A DNA stretch of 64,000 bases from TM7 phylum sp. oral taxon 349 (GCA_018127705.1 CP072328.1:434001-498000), one strand, 5' to 3'; positions 52,827-62,277 are shown, numbered from the stretch's first letter. Notes: generated by a model not told the origin, from the sequence alone. Made by a program: numbers and translations.

Positions 52827-53837
52827 ATGGCAAGGAAAGCCGAATTGCTTGAGCAAGCAGCTAAACTAAAACTTGATGTTTCGGCAAAAAACACGATCGC
52901 AGAAATTGAAGCAGCGATCAGTGCAGCCAACGCATCGCTTACTGCAAACGAATCAACTAAAGGCTCTGGTGTTGTCGCAGAGCGTGAAGCTGCTGTGGCA
53001 AAAAGTGGTAAGCGCAGCGCTAAGGCGCTTGAAGAGGCTGAAGCAAAAGCAGAAAAAGAAGCTCGCAAACAAGCTGGCGACACTACGCCGCAAGGCGATG
53101 TTGACGCAGCGATAAAAAAAGGTCCGGCACCAAAAGTTCGTCCGTTGATTGAGCGGCGCGGTAAAGCTTATCGTAAAGTTGCTGAGAAAGTTGAGGCAGA
53201 TAAGATTTATAATCTACATGATGCGCTTATGCTTGCAGCTGAAACCAATCCAGCAAAGTTTGATGCTAGTGTTGAGGTTCATGTGCGCTTGGGTGTCGAT
53301 CCTCGCCAAGCTGATCAAAACATTCGCGCTACTGTTGTGCTGCCGCACGGTACAGGCAAAACCGTCCGTGTTGCCGTCTTTGCGCCAGAAGCTGACGCTG
53401 TTAAAGCAAAGGAAGCTGGCGCCGACGTTGCAGGTGAAGAAGTTGTTGCGAAGTTGCTCGACAAAGGCACGCTTGATTTTGACGTCCTCATTGCCACTCC
53501 TGCTTACATGCCAAAACTCGGCAAGTACGCTCGTCAACTTGGTCCGAAAGGTTTAATGCCAAACCCAAAGAGTGGCACTGTTGCTGCTGACGTTGCCAAG
53601 GCGGTTTCCGAAGCCAAAGCTGGTAAGGTTGAGTATCGTGTTGACAAGCAAGCGATCATCCATCTGAGCATTGGTAAGGTTAGCTTCGGTGTTGATAAGC
53701 TTGAGGAGAATGCTAAAACATTCTTTGCTAGTCTGCAGAGTCAGAAGCCATCTAGCCTGAAGGGCAGTTACGTTAAGTCAACCGTTATTGCTACGACGAT
53801 GGGGCCGGGGATTGCGACCGAAAACCAAGTAAATTAA
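52827..53837 (+). CDS. rplA: 50S ribosomal protein uL1 with long N-terminal extension
   Basis: A 336-residue uL1. The family core (about 105-335) has [57 protein letters not shown] and [16 protein letters not shown]. uL1 is normally about 230 residues; the first about 100 here are an Ala/Glu/Lys-rich region with helical heptad-like patterns. uL1 forms the mobile L1 stalk. A ribosome site (GAAAGGAA) precedes the ATG. It is separated from rplK by several unrelated genes. Confidence 0.95.
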   Translation: MARKAELLEQAAKLKLDVSAKNTIAEIEAAISAANASLTANESTKGSGVVAEREAAVAKSGKRSAKALEEAEAKAEKEARKQAGDTTPQGDVDAAIKKGPAPKVRPLIERRGKAYRKVAEKVEADKIYNLHDALMLAAETNPAKFDASVEVHVRLGVDPRQADQNIRATVVLPHGTGKTVRVAVFAPEADAVKAKEAGADVAGEEVVAKLLDKGTLDFDVLIATPAYMPKLGKYARQLGPKGLMPNPKSGTVAADVAKAVSEAKAGKVEYRVDKQAIIHLSIGKVSFGVDKLEENAKTFFASLQSQKPSSLKGSYVKSTVIATTMGPGIATENQVN

Positions 53838-53874
53838 ACTCAGCATTTTCGGGACAACCTCTGAAGAACTAGCA

Positions 53875-54241
53875 ATGACACAGCATGAAAGGTATCAAAA
53901 CCCTGCATTGGCTGCAAGGAAGCTTAATGCCCTCCACGAATCCATAAACGAAGCACTTATCTACGGATGAAACCGAAGGCAATACGGTATCGCTTGGCAG
54001 TGTTGTCGATATCGGATACGACAAAACTGGGAACATTATAACGACTCTTGTGACTGGCGCAACCCATGATGTTAAGGATTTCTGCGGACGCAGTGATGTT
54101 AAAGGCGTGACAATATTTAGCCCTATTGGCAAAGCCATACTTGATCTATCAGTTGGCGACTCTACAGAAGTAACCATCAATAACAAAAAAATACCAATAA
54201 GTATCACCAGGATTCGTAGCCTTAGTGAACTTTCAGCATAA
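53875..54241 (+). pseudogene. GreA/GreB-like gene, frameshifted
   Basis: The first part (ATG 53875, MTQHERYQNPALAARKLNAL, ESINEALIYG) reads into a stop at about 53970. The second part in another frame has TEGNTVSLGSVVDIGYDKTG, DVKGVTIFSPIGKAILDLSV and VGDSTEVTINNKKIPISI, the C-terminal FKBP-like domain of GreA/GreB elongation factors. The coiled-coil N-terminus is short, and one frame change (near CTTATCTACGGATGAAACC) is needed. It is probably a decayed duplicate or a small Gre-like protein gene. Confidence 0.65.
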
Positions 54242-54280
54242 CTTTTAGTAAACCAACTTAATACAAGGAATGTGACTACA

Positions 54281-54865
54281 ATGAAAACCGAGTATGAAGC
54301 TAAATTTGTCAACATAAGTACCTCTGAGATTCGGCAGAAGCTGCGGTCTCTTGGCGGATCATCCGAAAAGCCTGAGCGGCTAATGCGGCGAGTGACAATT
54401 GACAGCCCCGAAATGAAGCAGAACAAAGGCTATTTGCGCGTCCGCGACGAGGGCGACTGCGTGACGATGACTTACAAGCAATTTGACAAGCTATCCGTTG
54501 ACGGAGCCAAAGAGCACGAGGTGAACGTCGATAATTTTGAAGAAACCATCGCTATCCTAGAGGCTGCTGGTCTCCCATATACCTCTTTCCAAGAGTCCAA
54601 ACGCGAAACGTGGCGGTTAGGTGATGCTGAAATTGTCATCGATGAATGGCCATGGCTAGCGCCGTATATCGAAATCGAAGCGAACGATGAACATGCAGTC
54701 AGGGAAACCGCCGAGGCTCTCGGTCTTTCATGGGGCGATGCAATTTTTGGCGATGTTATGGCGGCTTACCGAGCACAATATCCCCACTTGACTCCATTTG
54801 ATACCATCGCCTCAATACGAAGCGTCACCTTTGATTCGCCCCTACCAGATATGCTTAAAAAGTAA
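54281..54865 (+). CDS. CYTH-domain phosphatase/cyclase
   Basis: A 194-residue CYTH protein. It starts MKTEYEAKF with ExExK (E4, E6, K8), the tunnel-binding motif. LRVRDEGDCVTMTYKQF and EIVIDEWPWLAPYIEIEAND supply the other acidic strands. The family includes inorganic triphosphatases, thiamine triphosphatases and class IV adenylate cyclases; the substrate cannot be told. A second CYTH protein is at 63273. GTG and ATG are in frame; ATG at 54281 is the family start. Confidence 0.9.
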   Translation: MKTEYEAKFVNISTSEIRQKLRSLGGSSEKPERLMRRVTIDSPEMKQNKGYLRVRDEGDCVTMTYKQFDKLSVDGAKEHEVNVDNFEETIAILEAAGLPYTSFQESKRETWRLGDAEIVIDEWPWLAPYIEIEANDEHAVRETAEALGLSWGDAIFGDVMAAYRAQYPHLTPFDTIASIRSVTFDSPLPDMLKK

Positions 54866-54950
54866 CTACTGTATTTGTTGCATGCTTAGTCTAGTTTCGT
54901 CTACAAATACAAACTCATAGCAGACGCCAATTTTCCTGTAAAATAGGTCC

Positions 54951-55238
54951 TTGAAACTCTACAACACCCTCACGCGCCACAAAGATGAACTCCAGCCGCT
55001 CGATGGGCAGACGGTTCGCATGTACACCTGCGGGCTGACGGTGTATTCGCAGCCGCACATCGGCAATTGGGTCGGCTATATCTATTGGGATGTATTGGTG
55101 CGACTATTACGCTGGCAAGATATTCCAGTTGTCCGAACACAAAATATCACCGACGTTGGGCATTTGACCAGCGATGATGATAATGGCGAGGGCAAGATGG
55201 AGAAGGGGGCGCGCCGCGAGGGCGTCATACCATCAGGA
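54951..55238 (+). pseudogene. cysS: Truncated cysteine-tRNA ligase gene (N-terminal stub)
   Basis: The first about 90 residues are a clear CysRS start: MYTCGLTVY, the HIGH motif PHIGN, NITDVGHL and KMEKGARREG. The match stops abruptly at about 55225; the following 40 codons are unrelated, and an IS30 relic lies 150 bp further on. A full synthetase has about 450-480 residues. A TAAAAT box and TTG start with a 6-nt gap resemble the functional leaderless promoters. The remainder of the gene is not in the window, so a complete copy must exist elsewhere if the organism is viable. Confidence 0.85.
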
Positions 55239-55379
55239 CGTCGCTCACTCATTAGTAACAACATTATACACTATATTGTTAATACTGTCAATGCTTATGC
55301 CGTAGCTAACAGGGGAGTAGGACTATGGCTTTGATGGTACTTAACTTAACACCCTAACCACAACAATTTGCCTTAAAGA

Positions 55380-56090
55380 CTTCAAGCGGGGTTAAGTAGC
55401 CTAGACGCTTTCTGGGTCTGTTGTTCAATAGATTTTCTAAGTCTAATATACATTAGAGCCGTAAGCTTTTTGAAGTCAGTGCCTTTAGGATAAAAATCTC
55501 TAATTAGCCCATTAAAGTTTTCATTCCTGCCGCGCTGGCTGGATTTATACGGGTTAGCAAAGTAAATATCTGCAGCCAGTGTTTTCTCAAGTGGCACGGC
55601 CAGCTGCTAAACTCAGCCCCCATTGCCGTAAGTAATGGTGGCAACATTACTTTTGCTAAAGACTCTTTCAATATCCACCTTGGTTTGTTTGGTAATACTG
55701 GCGGCATTGCAGCCAATAGCTAAACTAATAGAGCCTAATCCGGACTTGCGCTCGGTATGGGTTAATAGCTATACATCTTGCTATGTAGCCTCTGCCGTGC
55801 CTTTTAACGCCCTCTTTAGCCTTACGAATGGTACTAACCATAACTTGGGCCCGCGGTACTTGCGGGCTATCTAGGCTGGCAATGGCCGGTATAGTAACGC
55901 GGCTGTCTATTCTTATTCCGTTTTCGACCCGGGCAGCCTTTGTATTTGCTCCTCAATAAAGCTATTAACCTCACGGAGAGATAGTACTGGTTGAGCGTCC
56001 AAGCGGCTTGGCAATGGCAGCGTATGATTCGCCATTCTTTAACCTATTCTCGATAACTATACGTTCATCGTAGCAAAGTTGCATATGCTT
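55380..56090 (-). pseudogene. Decayed IS30-family transposase
   Basis: The C-terminal remnant (about 55597-55385) reads [20 protein letters not shown] and [18 protein letters not shown], close to the intact IS30 copy at 28 kb. The N-terminal remnant (56082 downward) reads MQLCYDERIVIENRLKNGES and AAIAKPLGRSTSTIS (helix-turn-helix). The middle is scrambled by several frameshifts and stops. It sits beside the cysS stub. Confidence 0.85.
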
Positions 56091-56187
56091 GTTGTTAGAC
56101 GCGTTTCTAACGCCCTTTCCGGTTATATTAGACTTTCCAAAAATCCATTAAACCACGGGGCTAAATTGGAAAGCAAGTCTCCTCGCA

Positions 56188-56219
56188 GGAGTATGTACTC
56201 GGTACATTCTCCTTTTTTT
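56188..56219 (+). terminator. Terminator downstream of the IS30 relic
   Basis: GGAGTATGTAC (56188-56198) and GTACATTCTCC (56202-56212) pair (one mismatch) with TCG in the loop, followed by seven T residues. Confidence 0.65.
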
Positions 56220-56309
56220 GGGAGTATTACGTTTACTCCCAATGACACCTTGCGCGAGTGCGAGCGGAGAGCGGAGTCCGATACTCCCGTCATCGCCCCA
56301 TGACAGTTG

Positions 56310-56363
56310 AGCCGCCCCAGACATAAGCTGTCTGTTCACGCTCCTGTCTGGGGCGGCTTTTCT
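56310..56363 (+). terminator. Strong terminator upstream of thyA
   Basis: AGCCGCCCCAGACA (56310-56323) and TGTCTGGGGCGGCT (56345-56358) form a perfect 14-bp stem, followed by TTTTCTTTT. Confidence 0.85.
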
Positions 56364-56435
56364 TTTGGAATAGGATTTGCACTCGTTTTATATTCGTCGT
56401 ACACTGGAATTGACGGTAATTTCATGAGGGAACGA

Positions 56436-57377
56436 ATGAGAACGCAAGAACATGCATATCTTGATTTGCTGCGCGATGTGCGTGATAATGGTGAGAGTAA
56501 GGATGATCGTACCGGTACAGGTACGCGCAGCGTGTTCGGGCGGCAGATACGGTTCGATCTATCGAGCGGCGAGTTTCCCGCACTCACGACGAAACGGCTC
56601 TATTTTGATACTTGCAAACGCGAGTTGTTATGGTTTTTAAGCGGCGACCGCAATCTAGAAGCGCTCGCACGGCAGAATGTACACATTTGGGACAGCTGGC
56701 CGTACCGGCATTACGTAGAGGCGACAGAGGGGCGCCAGGTGTCTCCAGAAGAAACGTCTACACCGGAGTGGCGTAACGGTATGAAAGCGTTTGTTGGACG
56801 CATTGCGACAGACCACGCTTTTGCTGAGCAATGGGGTGATTTAGGTCCAGTTTACGGCTATCAATGGCGGCATTGGCCAGATGGAAAGGGCGGCGAAATC
56901 GACCAAATCCAGCGCGCTGTCGACACGATCAAAACGAACCCGGCTAGCCGGCGCAACATTGTGAGCGCGTGGAATGCCGCCGATATTGACGAGATGGCAG
57001 TAGCGGGGCTGCCGCCATGCCATACAATGTTCCAGTTCAACGTGCGCGGCGATCGCCTAGATTGTCAATTATACCAGCGTAGCGCTGATATGTTTTTGGG
57101 TGTGCCGTTCAATATTGCTAGCTATGCGCTATTGCTCTGCATGATGGCGCATGTCACCGAGCTCAAACCGGGCGAGTTTGTCCATACATTCGGCGACGCG
57201 CATATCTATAATAATCACATTACGCAGGTTGATGAACAGCTTAGCCGCGAGCCGTTGCCGCTGCCAAGGCTATGGTTGAATCCAGAGGTTGATAACATCT
57301 TCGAGTTTGCGCCGGATGACATCAAGCTTATTAACTATCAGTATTGCCCGAGCATCAAAGCACCGGTAGCGGTGTAG
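56436..57377 (+). CDS. thyA: Thymidylate synthase
   Basis: A 313-residue ThyA that makes dTMP from dUMP with methylene-tetrahydrofolate. [20 protein letters not shown], the cysteine loop [13 protein letters not shown] (Cys195), [20 protein letters not shown] and the C-terminal SIKAPVAV are present. It is slightly longer than E. coli ThyA through an insertion near 90-150. The start at 56436 ([12 protein letters not shown]) follows a GAGGGAA ribosome site. It heads a dTMP cluster with folA (opposite strand), dcd and tmk. Confidence 0.97.
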   Translation: MRTQEHAYLDLLRDVRDNGESKDDRTGTGTRSVFGRQIRFDLSSGEFPALTTKRLYFDTCKRELLWFLSGDRNLEALARQNVHIWDSWPYRHYVEATEGRQVSPEETSTPEWRNGMKAFVGRIATDHAFAEQWGDLGPVYGYQWRHWPDGKGGEIDQIQRAVDTIKTNPASRRNIVSAWNAADIDEMAVAGLPPCHTMFQFNVRGDRLDCQLYQRSADMFLGVPFNIASYALLLCMMAHVTELKPGEFVHTFGDAHIYNNHITQVDEQLSREPLPLPRLWLNPEVDNIFEFAPDDIKLINYQYCPSIKAPVAV

Positions 57378-57410
57378 TAGGGTTTTAAGTGTGCAGCAAG
57401 ACTGCATGTA

Positions 57411-57893
57411 TTACGCGCGCATATATGTTACAAAACTATAGGCGTATTGATTCGCTTCATCTGCCGGGAATGATTGACGTTCGCGCTCGTGCCAGCTGTC
57501 GTCGAGTGATGGAAAGTAACGGTCGATGCCAGTAAACGAATGATCAACTTCAGTTGCATAAATAACGTCACAATCCGCCAGTGCTTGCTCATAGATACTC
57601 GCGCCGCCGATTACACACGGCTGATGCTGCGCGATTCTGTATGCTCGCGCTAGGCTGTCGACTGCTGTAATGCCTGCTGCGTCAAGCGTTCGGTGTGTTA
57701 CTACGATATTTTCACGCTGCGGCAGCGCTTGTCCAATCGACTCAAACGTTGCGCGCCCCATGATGACTGATTTGCCTATTGTCAGCGCGCGAAAATGTTT
57801 CAAATCAGCCGGTAGTGCACGCCCCCACGGCAAATCACCGCGTGCGCCGATACCACGGTTTCTATCGTACGCCACGACAATACATTTTTCCAT
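57411..57893 (-). CDS. folA: Dihydrofolate reductase
   Basis: A 160-residue DHFR. CIVVAYDRNRGIGARGDLPW is the classic N-terminus (catalytic Asp/Glu position filled by the D of GDLPW region), IGKSVIMGRATFESIG the cofactor loop, and CVIGGASIYEQAL the Gly-Gly turn. It regenerates tetrahydrofolate used by ThyA next door. The ATG at 57893 follows a TATCAT box by 6 nt; a 51-nt longer frame is rejected. Confidence 0.96.
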   Translation of the reverse strand: MEKCIVVAYDRNRGIGARGDLPWGRALPADLKHFRALTIGKSVIMGRATFESIGQALPQRENIVVTHRTLDAAGITAVDSLARAYRIAQHQPCVIGGASIYEQALADCDVIYATEVDHSFTGIDRYFPSLDDSWHERERQSFPADEANQYAYSFVTYMRA

Positions 57894-57931
57894 ACGTTCA
57901 TGATACAATATTGGTAACGTTAGGGGAAATT

Positions 57932-58669
57932 GTGCAAGAATCAACGGCTATTTATAGCGACATTGAGATAAAAAAAGCGCTTGCGAGCGGGCATATTGTG
58001 TGCGATCCGGCACCCGCGCGAATCAATGGCTCAAGTATTGACGTGATGCTTGGCTATTATTTTTACTACGCCGGCGGAATCGAGAATGGCGATGCGTTAT
58101 TTAATCCGTTTGACCAGGCGGACGTTAAGCGGTATTTTGGTACGTATAATATTGCAAGACCGTGGCGCGATGCGCAAAAACGCTTGGCGAGCCCGATTGC
58201 AAATATCGCAGAGATTACTAATATTTCCGCCGACCACCCTGTTATTGTCCTACGACCGAATGAGCGGATCCTCGCGCATACGCATGAGTTTATCGGTATT
58301 TTGCCGCCCGGTACGACTAGCATGCAAGCGCGCAGTACTACAGGGCGCATTGGCATATCGGCGTGTTATTGCGCGGGATGGGGCGATCCGGGCTATATCA
58401 ACCGTTGGACAATGGAAATTCATAATCTCAATGAGCGCGAACATATCGTATTGCCCGTTGGCTATCGTATCGCGCAAATTGTATTCAGTGCCACTGGTCC
58501 GGTTGAAACAGAATATTCGCGCGCTTCGGGCAACTATCAATCTGTATCAAGTACTGATCTTGCTGCTATCAAGGCCGCTTGGCGCCCCGATATGTTGTTG
58601 CCGCGCGCCTACGCATCGCCCGTTAAGCTGCCGCGGGTAGTTGAGGGGCTTGCTGAAGGATTACTATAA
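57932..58669 (+). CDS. dcd: dCTP deaminase-like nucleotide enzyme
   Basis: A 245-residue trimeric dUTPase-fold protein. RINGSSIDVMLGYYF, the ARSTTGRIGISAC segment with the catalytic-loop serine/arginine, and GWGDPGYINRWTMEIHNLNE fit dCTP deaminase, which supplies dUTP/dUMP for ThyA. Starts with GTG after AGGGGAA. The C-terminus is longer than in E. coli Dcd. The stop overlaps the tmk start (TAATG). Confidence 0.92.
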   Translation: MQESTAIYSDIEIKKALASGHIVCDPAPARINGSSIDVMLGYYFYYAGGIENGDALFNPFDQADVKRYFGTYNIARPWRDAQKRLASPIANIAEITNISADHPVIVLRPNERILAHTHEFIGILPPGTTSMQARSTTGRIGISACYCAGWGDPGYINRWTMEIHNLNEREHIVLPVGYRIAQIVFSATGPVETEYSRASGNYQSVSSTDLAAIKAAWRPDMLLPRAYASPVKLPRVVEGLAEGLL

Positions 58670-59325
58670 TGATTACGCGCGGGCGCTATATTGTCATTGA
58701 GGGGAATGATGGTACGGGCAAATCAACACAAGTCCGCCTACTGCAAACATATTTCCATGAGCAGGGGCGTAGCGTGGTAATTGTTGAAGAGCCAGGCGGT
58801 GGCGACCCAGCGTTTACGACACCCGTTGCTAGCTATCTGCGCGCAATTATCAAGAATAGACAGTTGCAACGTGATCCAGAAATTAATCTGGCATTGTTCA
58901 GCGCGGCGCGGCGAGAATTATGGCAGCACAGTATTGCGCCGGCACTTGAGCGGGGTGCGGTCGTACTAGCGGCACGCAATTATCTTTCGACGCTCGCATA
59001 CCAAGGTTACGGCGAAGGGCTTGATCTTGATCATATTCGCGAAACGACAGCGCTTTTCACTGATGCGCGTTATATGGCACCGGATCATGTAGTTGTTCTG
59101 GTTATTAACGACGACATTGAGCGCAAGCGCCGTCTTGCCGAGCGTAGTAGTTTAATATATCTTGATGCGTTTGAATCGCGCGCTGATGATTTTCAGCGTA
59201 GAGTAGATAACGGTTACGCTGTGCTCGCTCGCGATATGTCACTGCCCGTTGTTGAATGCGCTGTGTCAGATCATTATAAGACACCAGCGGAGATTCGGGC
59301 GGAGATTTTGCAGATTATTTCATAA
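58669..59325 (+). CDS. tmk: dTMP kinase
   Basis: A 218-residue thymidylate kinase. P-loop EGNDGTGKST (11-20), then VVIVEEPGGGDPAFTTPVAS, LFSAARRELWQHSIAPALER and the YLSTLAYQGYGEGLD lid region. It makes dTDP from dTMP and is the last step of the local pathway. Coupled to dcd by a 1-nt overlap. Confidence 0.96.
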   Translation: MITRGRYIVIEGNDGTGKSTQVRLLQTYFHEQGRSVVIVEEPGGGDPAFTTPVASYLRAIIKNRQLQRDPEINLALFSAARRELWQHSIAPALERGAVVLAARNYLSTLAYQGYGEGLDLDHIRETTALFTDARYMAPDHVVVLVINDDIERKRRLAERSSLIYLDAFESRADDFQRRVDNGYAVLARDMSLPVVECAVSDHYKTPAEIRAEILQIIS

Positions 59326-59408
59326 GTGGAAGTGTCCAGTTGGTTGGTGCTGCATTGCTGCTATGGTAAATCTCGCGCGCATTCTTGCGGTCTTAGCACT
59401 CTTCTGTT

Positions 59409-59534
59409 ACAATATCTGGTAAGACATTGCCAAAGACCGTAGCGGGCGAGTCGCAAAAAGCGTAGTGCCGATAAGAATGCTACCGAGGAAATTACTTCGT
59501 TTTTTCGTCTTTGCGCATGCAGGGGCGTTTTTTT
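59409..59534 (+). promoter_or_regulatory. Ribosomal protein L10 leader
   Basis: Downstream of a TTACAAT box (about 59407) the RNA reads CCAAAGACCGTAGCGGGCG (59430-59448), then GCGTAGTGCC and ATGCTACCGAGGAAA. This is the conserved pattern of the L10 leader, which L10(L12)4 binds to repress rplJ-rplL. A hairpin (59506-59527, CGTCTTTGC / GCAGGGGCG with G-U pairs) plus TTTTTTT ends the leader and would act as the attenuator. Confidence 0.85.
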
Positions 59535-59595
59535 GTCAGTGTCGAACCTTAACAATGCGGTCTCATTTATCAAAGCAAACGAAAGGATTTTGTCT

Positions 59596-60120
59596 ATGGC
59601 AATTAGCAAAGACAAGAAACAGGCTTTGGTCGCAGAAATGAGTGAGCTGTTTGCGAACGCGAAAAGCACGGCTGTCGCAAAATACCAAGGGATCAGCGTA
59701 GCTGAATTGCAGGAATTGCGTAAAAACGCACGCGAGGCTGGCGTTGTTATCAAGGTGGTGAAGAATCGCCTGGTACGCGTTGCGATGAGTGAGAGTAACA
59801 CCTATAAGAGCACCGACACATCGGCACTCACAGGACAGTTGCTTTATGCTGTATCGCAGGACGACGAAGTTATGCCTGCTAAGGTGCTGAATGATTTTGC
59901 TAAAACTCATCCAGTGCTTGAGCTCGTCGCTGGCTTCAGTGGCGAAGGCATAGCGCAAAGTACTGCTGAAGTAACGGCGCTTGCTGGCTTACCGAGCAAG
60001 AATCAGCTTATTGCTGAAACGGTGGCGCAATTACTCTCGCCGGTTCACGACGTTACGAATGCACTTTCTGGCAATATTCATGCGCTGCTTGACGGTGTTG
60101 CCGATAAGGCTGTTGCGTAA
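59596..60120 (+). CDS. rplJ: 50S ribosomal protein uL10
   Basis: A 174-residue uL10. MSELFANAKSTAVAKYQGIS and RKNAREAGVVIKVVKNRLVR are the family core; the C-terminal helices bind L7/L12 dimers. The start at 59596 is set by homology (MAISKDKKQALV); a 21-residue longer frame runs into the leader. It is preceded by the L10 leader and followed by rplL. Confidence 0.97.
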   Translation: MAISKDKKQALVAEMSELFANAKSTAVAKYQGISVAELQELRKNAREAGVVIKVVKNRLVRVAMSESNTYKSTDTSALTGQLLYAVSQDDEVMPAKVLNDFAKTHPVLELVAGFSGEGIAQSTAEVTALAGLPSKNQLIAETVAQLLSPVHDVTNALSGNIHALLDGVADKAVA

Positions 60121-60168
60121 AAACCAAAGTTTAGTATTAATGTTAGAAAATACCAAAGGAGAAATTCT

Positions 60169-60546
60169 ATGGCAGATGTAAAGAAACTTGCCGAAGAACT
60201 GACTAAATTGACAGTTCTAGAGGTGAATGAATTAAAAACCATTTTGAAAGAAGAATACGGCATTGAGCCGGCTGCTGCTGCGGTTGCAGTCGCTGGTCCA
60301 GCCGCTGACGCAGGAGCTGCTGCTGCCGACGAAAAAACCGAATTCACTGTCACACTAAAGGACGCTGGTTCGCAAAAAGTTGCCGTTATCAAAGCGGTAA
60401 AAGAGCTAACTGGACTTGGTCTCGGTGAAGCTAAAGCGCTTGTTGATAATGCGCCAAGCCCGATCAAAGAAAAAGTGTCAAAAGACGAAGCTGAAGCTGC
60501 CAAGAAGTCTCTGGAAGACGCTGGCGCAACTGTTGAATTGGCGTAG
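60169..60546 (+). CDS. rplL: 50S ribosomal protein bL12
   Basis: A 125-residue L7/L12 stalk protein. The N-terminal dimerisation region is followed by an Ala-rich hinge and the C-terminal domain ([40 protein letters not shown]). It recruits translation GTPases. Ribosome site AAAGGAGAAA. The terminator that follows ends the rplJ-rplL unit. Confidence 0.98.
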   Translation: MADVKKLAEELTKLTVLEVNELKTILKEEYGIEPAAAAVAVAGPAADAGAAAADEKTEFTVTLKDAGSQKVAVIKAVKELTGLGLGEAKALVDNAPSPIKEKVSKDEAEAAKKSLEDAGATVELA

Positions 60547-60588
60547 GCTCGCTTCTACATAGTTACGAGATCGCATTGTTTTATAGAG

Positions 60589-60628
60589 TTACCCCGCCCT
60601 AAAGTAGGAGCGGGGTAATTTAGTTTTA
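60589..60628 (+). terminator. Terminator after rplL
   Basis: TTACCCCGC (60589-60597) and GCGGGGTAA (60610-60618) pair perfectly around a 12-nt loop, followed by TTTAGTTTT. Confidence 0.9.
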
Positions 60629-60712
60629 GTTAATGACGCTCTCTCACGAGGTCTTTTTATTGCTGATGAGCATGCAGAGCGTGCCGTAGATAACTTTTGC
60701 TATACTAACCGT

Positions 60713-61600
60713 ATGGTTGCTGCTAGACTCTACGCGTTCTATGATTTGCCTTTTTCGCACGACGTATGCCACTTGTTTGAGCATATAGTCATTCGCCGGT
60801 TTTTATTATCACTGCGAGCGGCTGACCGGTCGCGTGCGTTTGTCGGCAATGTTGATGGTAATACAGTTGAGTCGACGATATTCTTTCACGCCGAGCTATA
60901 CACAGACGAGGATATTGCGTTATTTGAGCAGTCACTTTACACGGAACAATTTAGTATTAACCAGCGCATTGTTGCAGAATCGCTCGCACATATTGAAGCT
61001 GAATTGATGGCTATCGTTAATGTCCAGAACGATGCTTTATTGATGAGCCAGCTCGCAGCATGCCAGCGCATTGTCGGTGGCGCAAGCGGCGTACGCGTGT
61101 CAGCTGACGACTCGTTTATTATCACTGAACGTCCTGAGCTTTTTGACACCGCTATGCTCACAATAGAGGCAAGCGACGCAAGCGATGAGGCAACGAGATC
61201 CTTTTTCTGTTTTTACCCGGCACTACTAGATATTGCGCGTGATGGTGCGTTTGACACAGTCGCTGCATATCCGCAGCAGAACGGCGTCTTCACTGCATAT
61301 CAGGATGGCAATGTAGTGCTGCAGCGATTTACGGTCAAAAAACCGTTTGACTGCCGCGCAGCGGAAGAACAAATCGCGCACCATTTTCACGAAGTGCGCA
61401 TTACTAATGAGATGCTTGAACCGCTTGTTTGCGCTTTTAAAACACATCCAGCCTACGCCGCTGTTCCAATGTATTTTTATGAAAAGACGCTCACGCGAAC
61501 AACCCGTAATGAACTCGCAGGATCAATAACGCAGCGTGCTTTTCGTGGTATCACAAAATCTGCTCATATCTCTGTACGGCTAGCGCCACCTACAAAATAG
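60713..61600 (+). CDS. Single-domain M16-like (inverted zinc motif) protein
   Basis: A 295-residue protein with HLFEH (20-24), the inverted HxxEH motif of the M16 peptidases, and NQRIVAES (E89) in the right place for the third zinc ligand. The downstream region lacks a clear second half of the M16 fold. Most M16 enzymes are 400-900 residues or act as pairs of halves, so this could be a minimal enzyme or a half that needs a partner. The ATG follows a TATACT box by 6 nt (leaderless). Function unknown beyond this. Confidence 0.6.
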   Translation: MVAARLYAFYDLPFSHDVCHLFEHIVIRRFLLSLRAADRSRAFVGNVDGNTVESTIFFHAELYTDEDIALFEQSLYTEQFSINQRIVAESLAHIEAELMAIVNVQNDALLMSQLAACQRIVGGASGVRVSADDSFIITERPELFDTAMLTIEASDASDEATRSFFCFYPALLDIARDGAFDTVAAYPQQNGVFTAYQDGNVVLQRFTVKKPFDCRAAEEQIAHHFHEVRITNEMLEPLVCAFKTHPAYAAVPMYFYEKTLTRTTRNELAGSITQRAFRGITKSAHISVRLAPPTK

Positions 61601-61751
61601 CAGCCATGGTGCTGCACAAAAAATACAACGACTTTTCAGGAACTACTGTTATTCGTGTGGATAAACGATGTAATCCTTGACAGCAACTAGTGAAAGCGTA
61701 TAATAAAATTGATATCATCAAGAAAACATACAAAGGAATGCGAGAACCAGT

Positions 61752-62267
61752 ATGTCAGAATTACCAGAAAAACAAGTCAAACGGCTTAAGTCGTTGATTC
61801 AAGAAGCGGAAACAAATTTAGCTGCCGCTAAAGAATTGCTCATGAGTATTTTGGGCGATGACGGGCAGATTGTGACACCGGTTAATAGTCGCGAGGATGT
61901 TACCGGAAAAATTATTGAGGGTGTGTTTGACGGGCAAACCATGGTCGGTCCAGACGGCAAGAATTATCCAGTGCCTGCCAACTATGCTAGCAAATCGAAA
62001 CTGGTTGAAGGCGACATTCTCAAGCTAACCATTGCGAGCGACGGTGGCTTCATTTACAAACAAATTGGGCCAGTCGCACGCAAGCAGATCATTGGTACGC
62101 TCGTTCAGCATGACGGTGCATACTATGTTGAAGCGCAGGGCAAAGAGTATCGTATCTTACTTGCGAGCGTCACCTACTTCCGTATTAACGTTGGCGATCA
62201 AGTTACTATCATCGTGCCGGAAGACGACCCAGATGCCAGCTGGGCAGCGGTAGAAGCCGCATTGTAG
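61752..62267 (+). CDS. Conserved-looking hypothetical protein, coiled coil plus beta domain
   Basis: A 171-residue protein. The first about 38 residues are a helical, charged segment (PEKQVKRLKSLIQEAETNLA), followed by a beta-rich part with two similar halves: VEGDILKLTIASDGGFIYKQ and VGDQVTIIVPEDDPDASWAA. No family recognised. A consensus promoter, TTGACA and TATAAT with about 16 bp spacing, lies at about 61677-61704, with GGAATGCGAG near the start. It shares the strand with the DUF2797 gene 10 bp downstream. Confidence 0.6.
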   Translation: MSELPEKQVKRLKSLIQEAETNLAAAKELLMSILGDDGQIVTPVNSREDVTGKIIEGVFDGQTMVGPDGKNYPVPANYASKSKLVEGDILKLTIASDGGFIYKQIGPVARKQIIGTLVQHDGAYYVEAQGKEYRILLASVTYFRINVGDQVTIIVPEDDPDASWAAVEAAL

Positions 62268-62277
62268 TAGATAAAAG

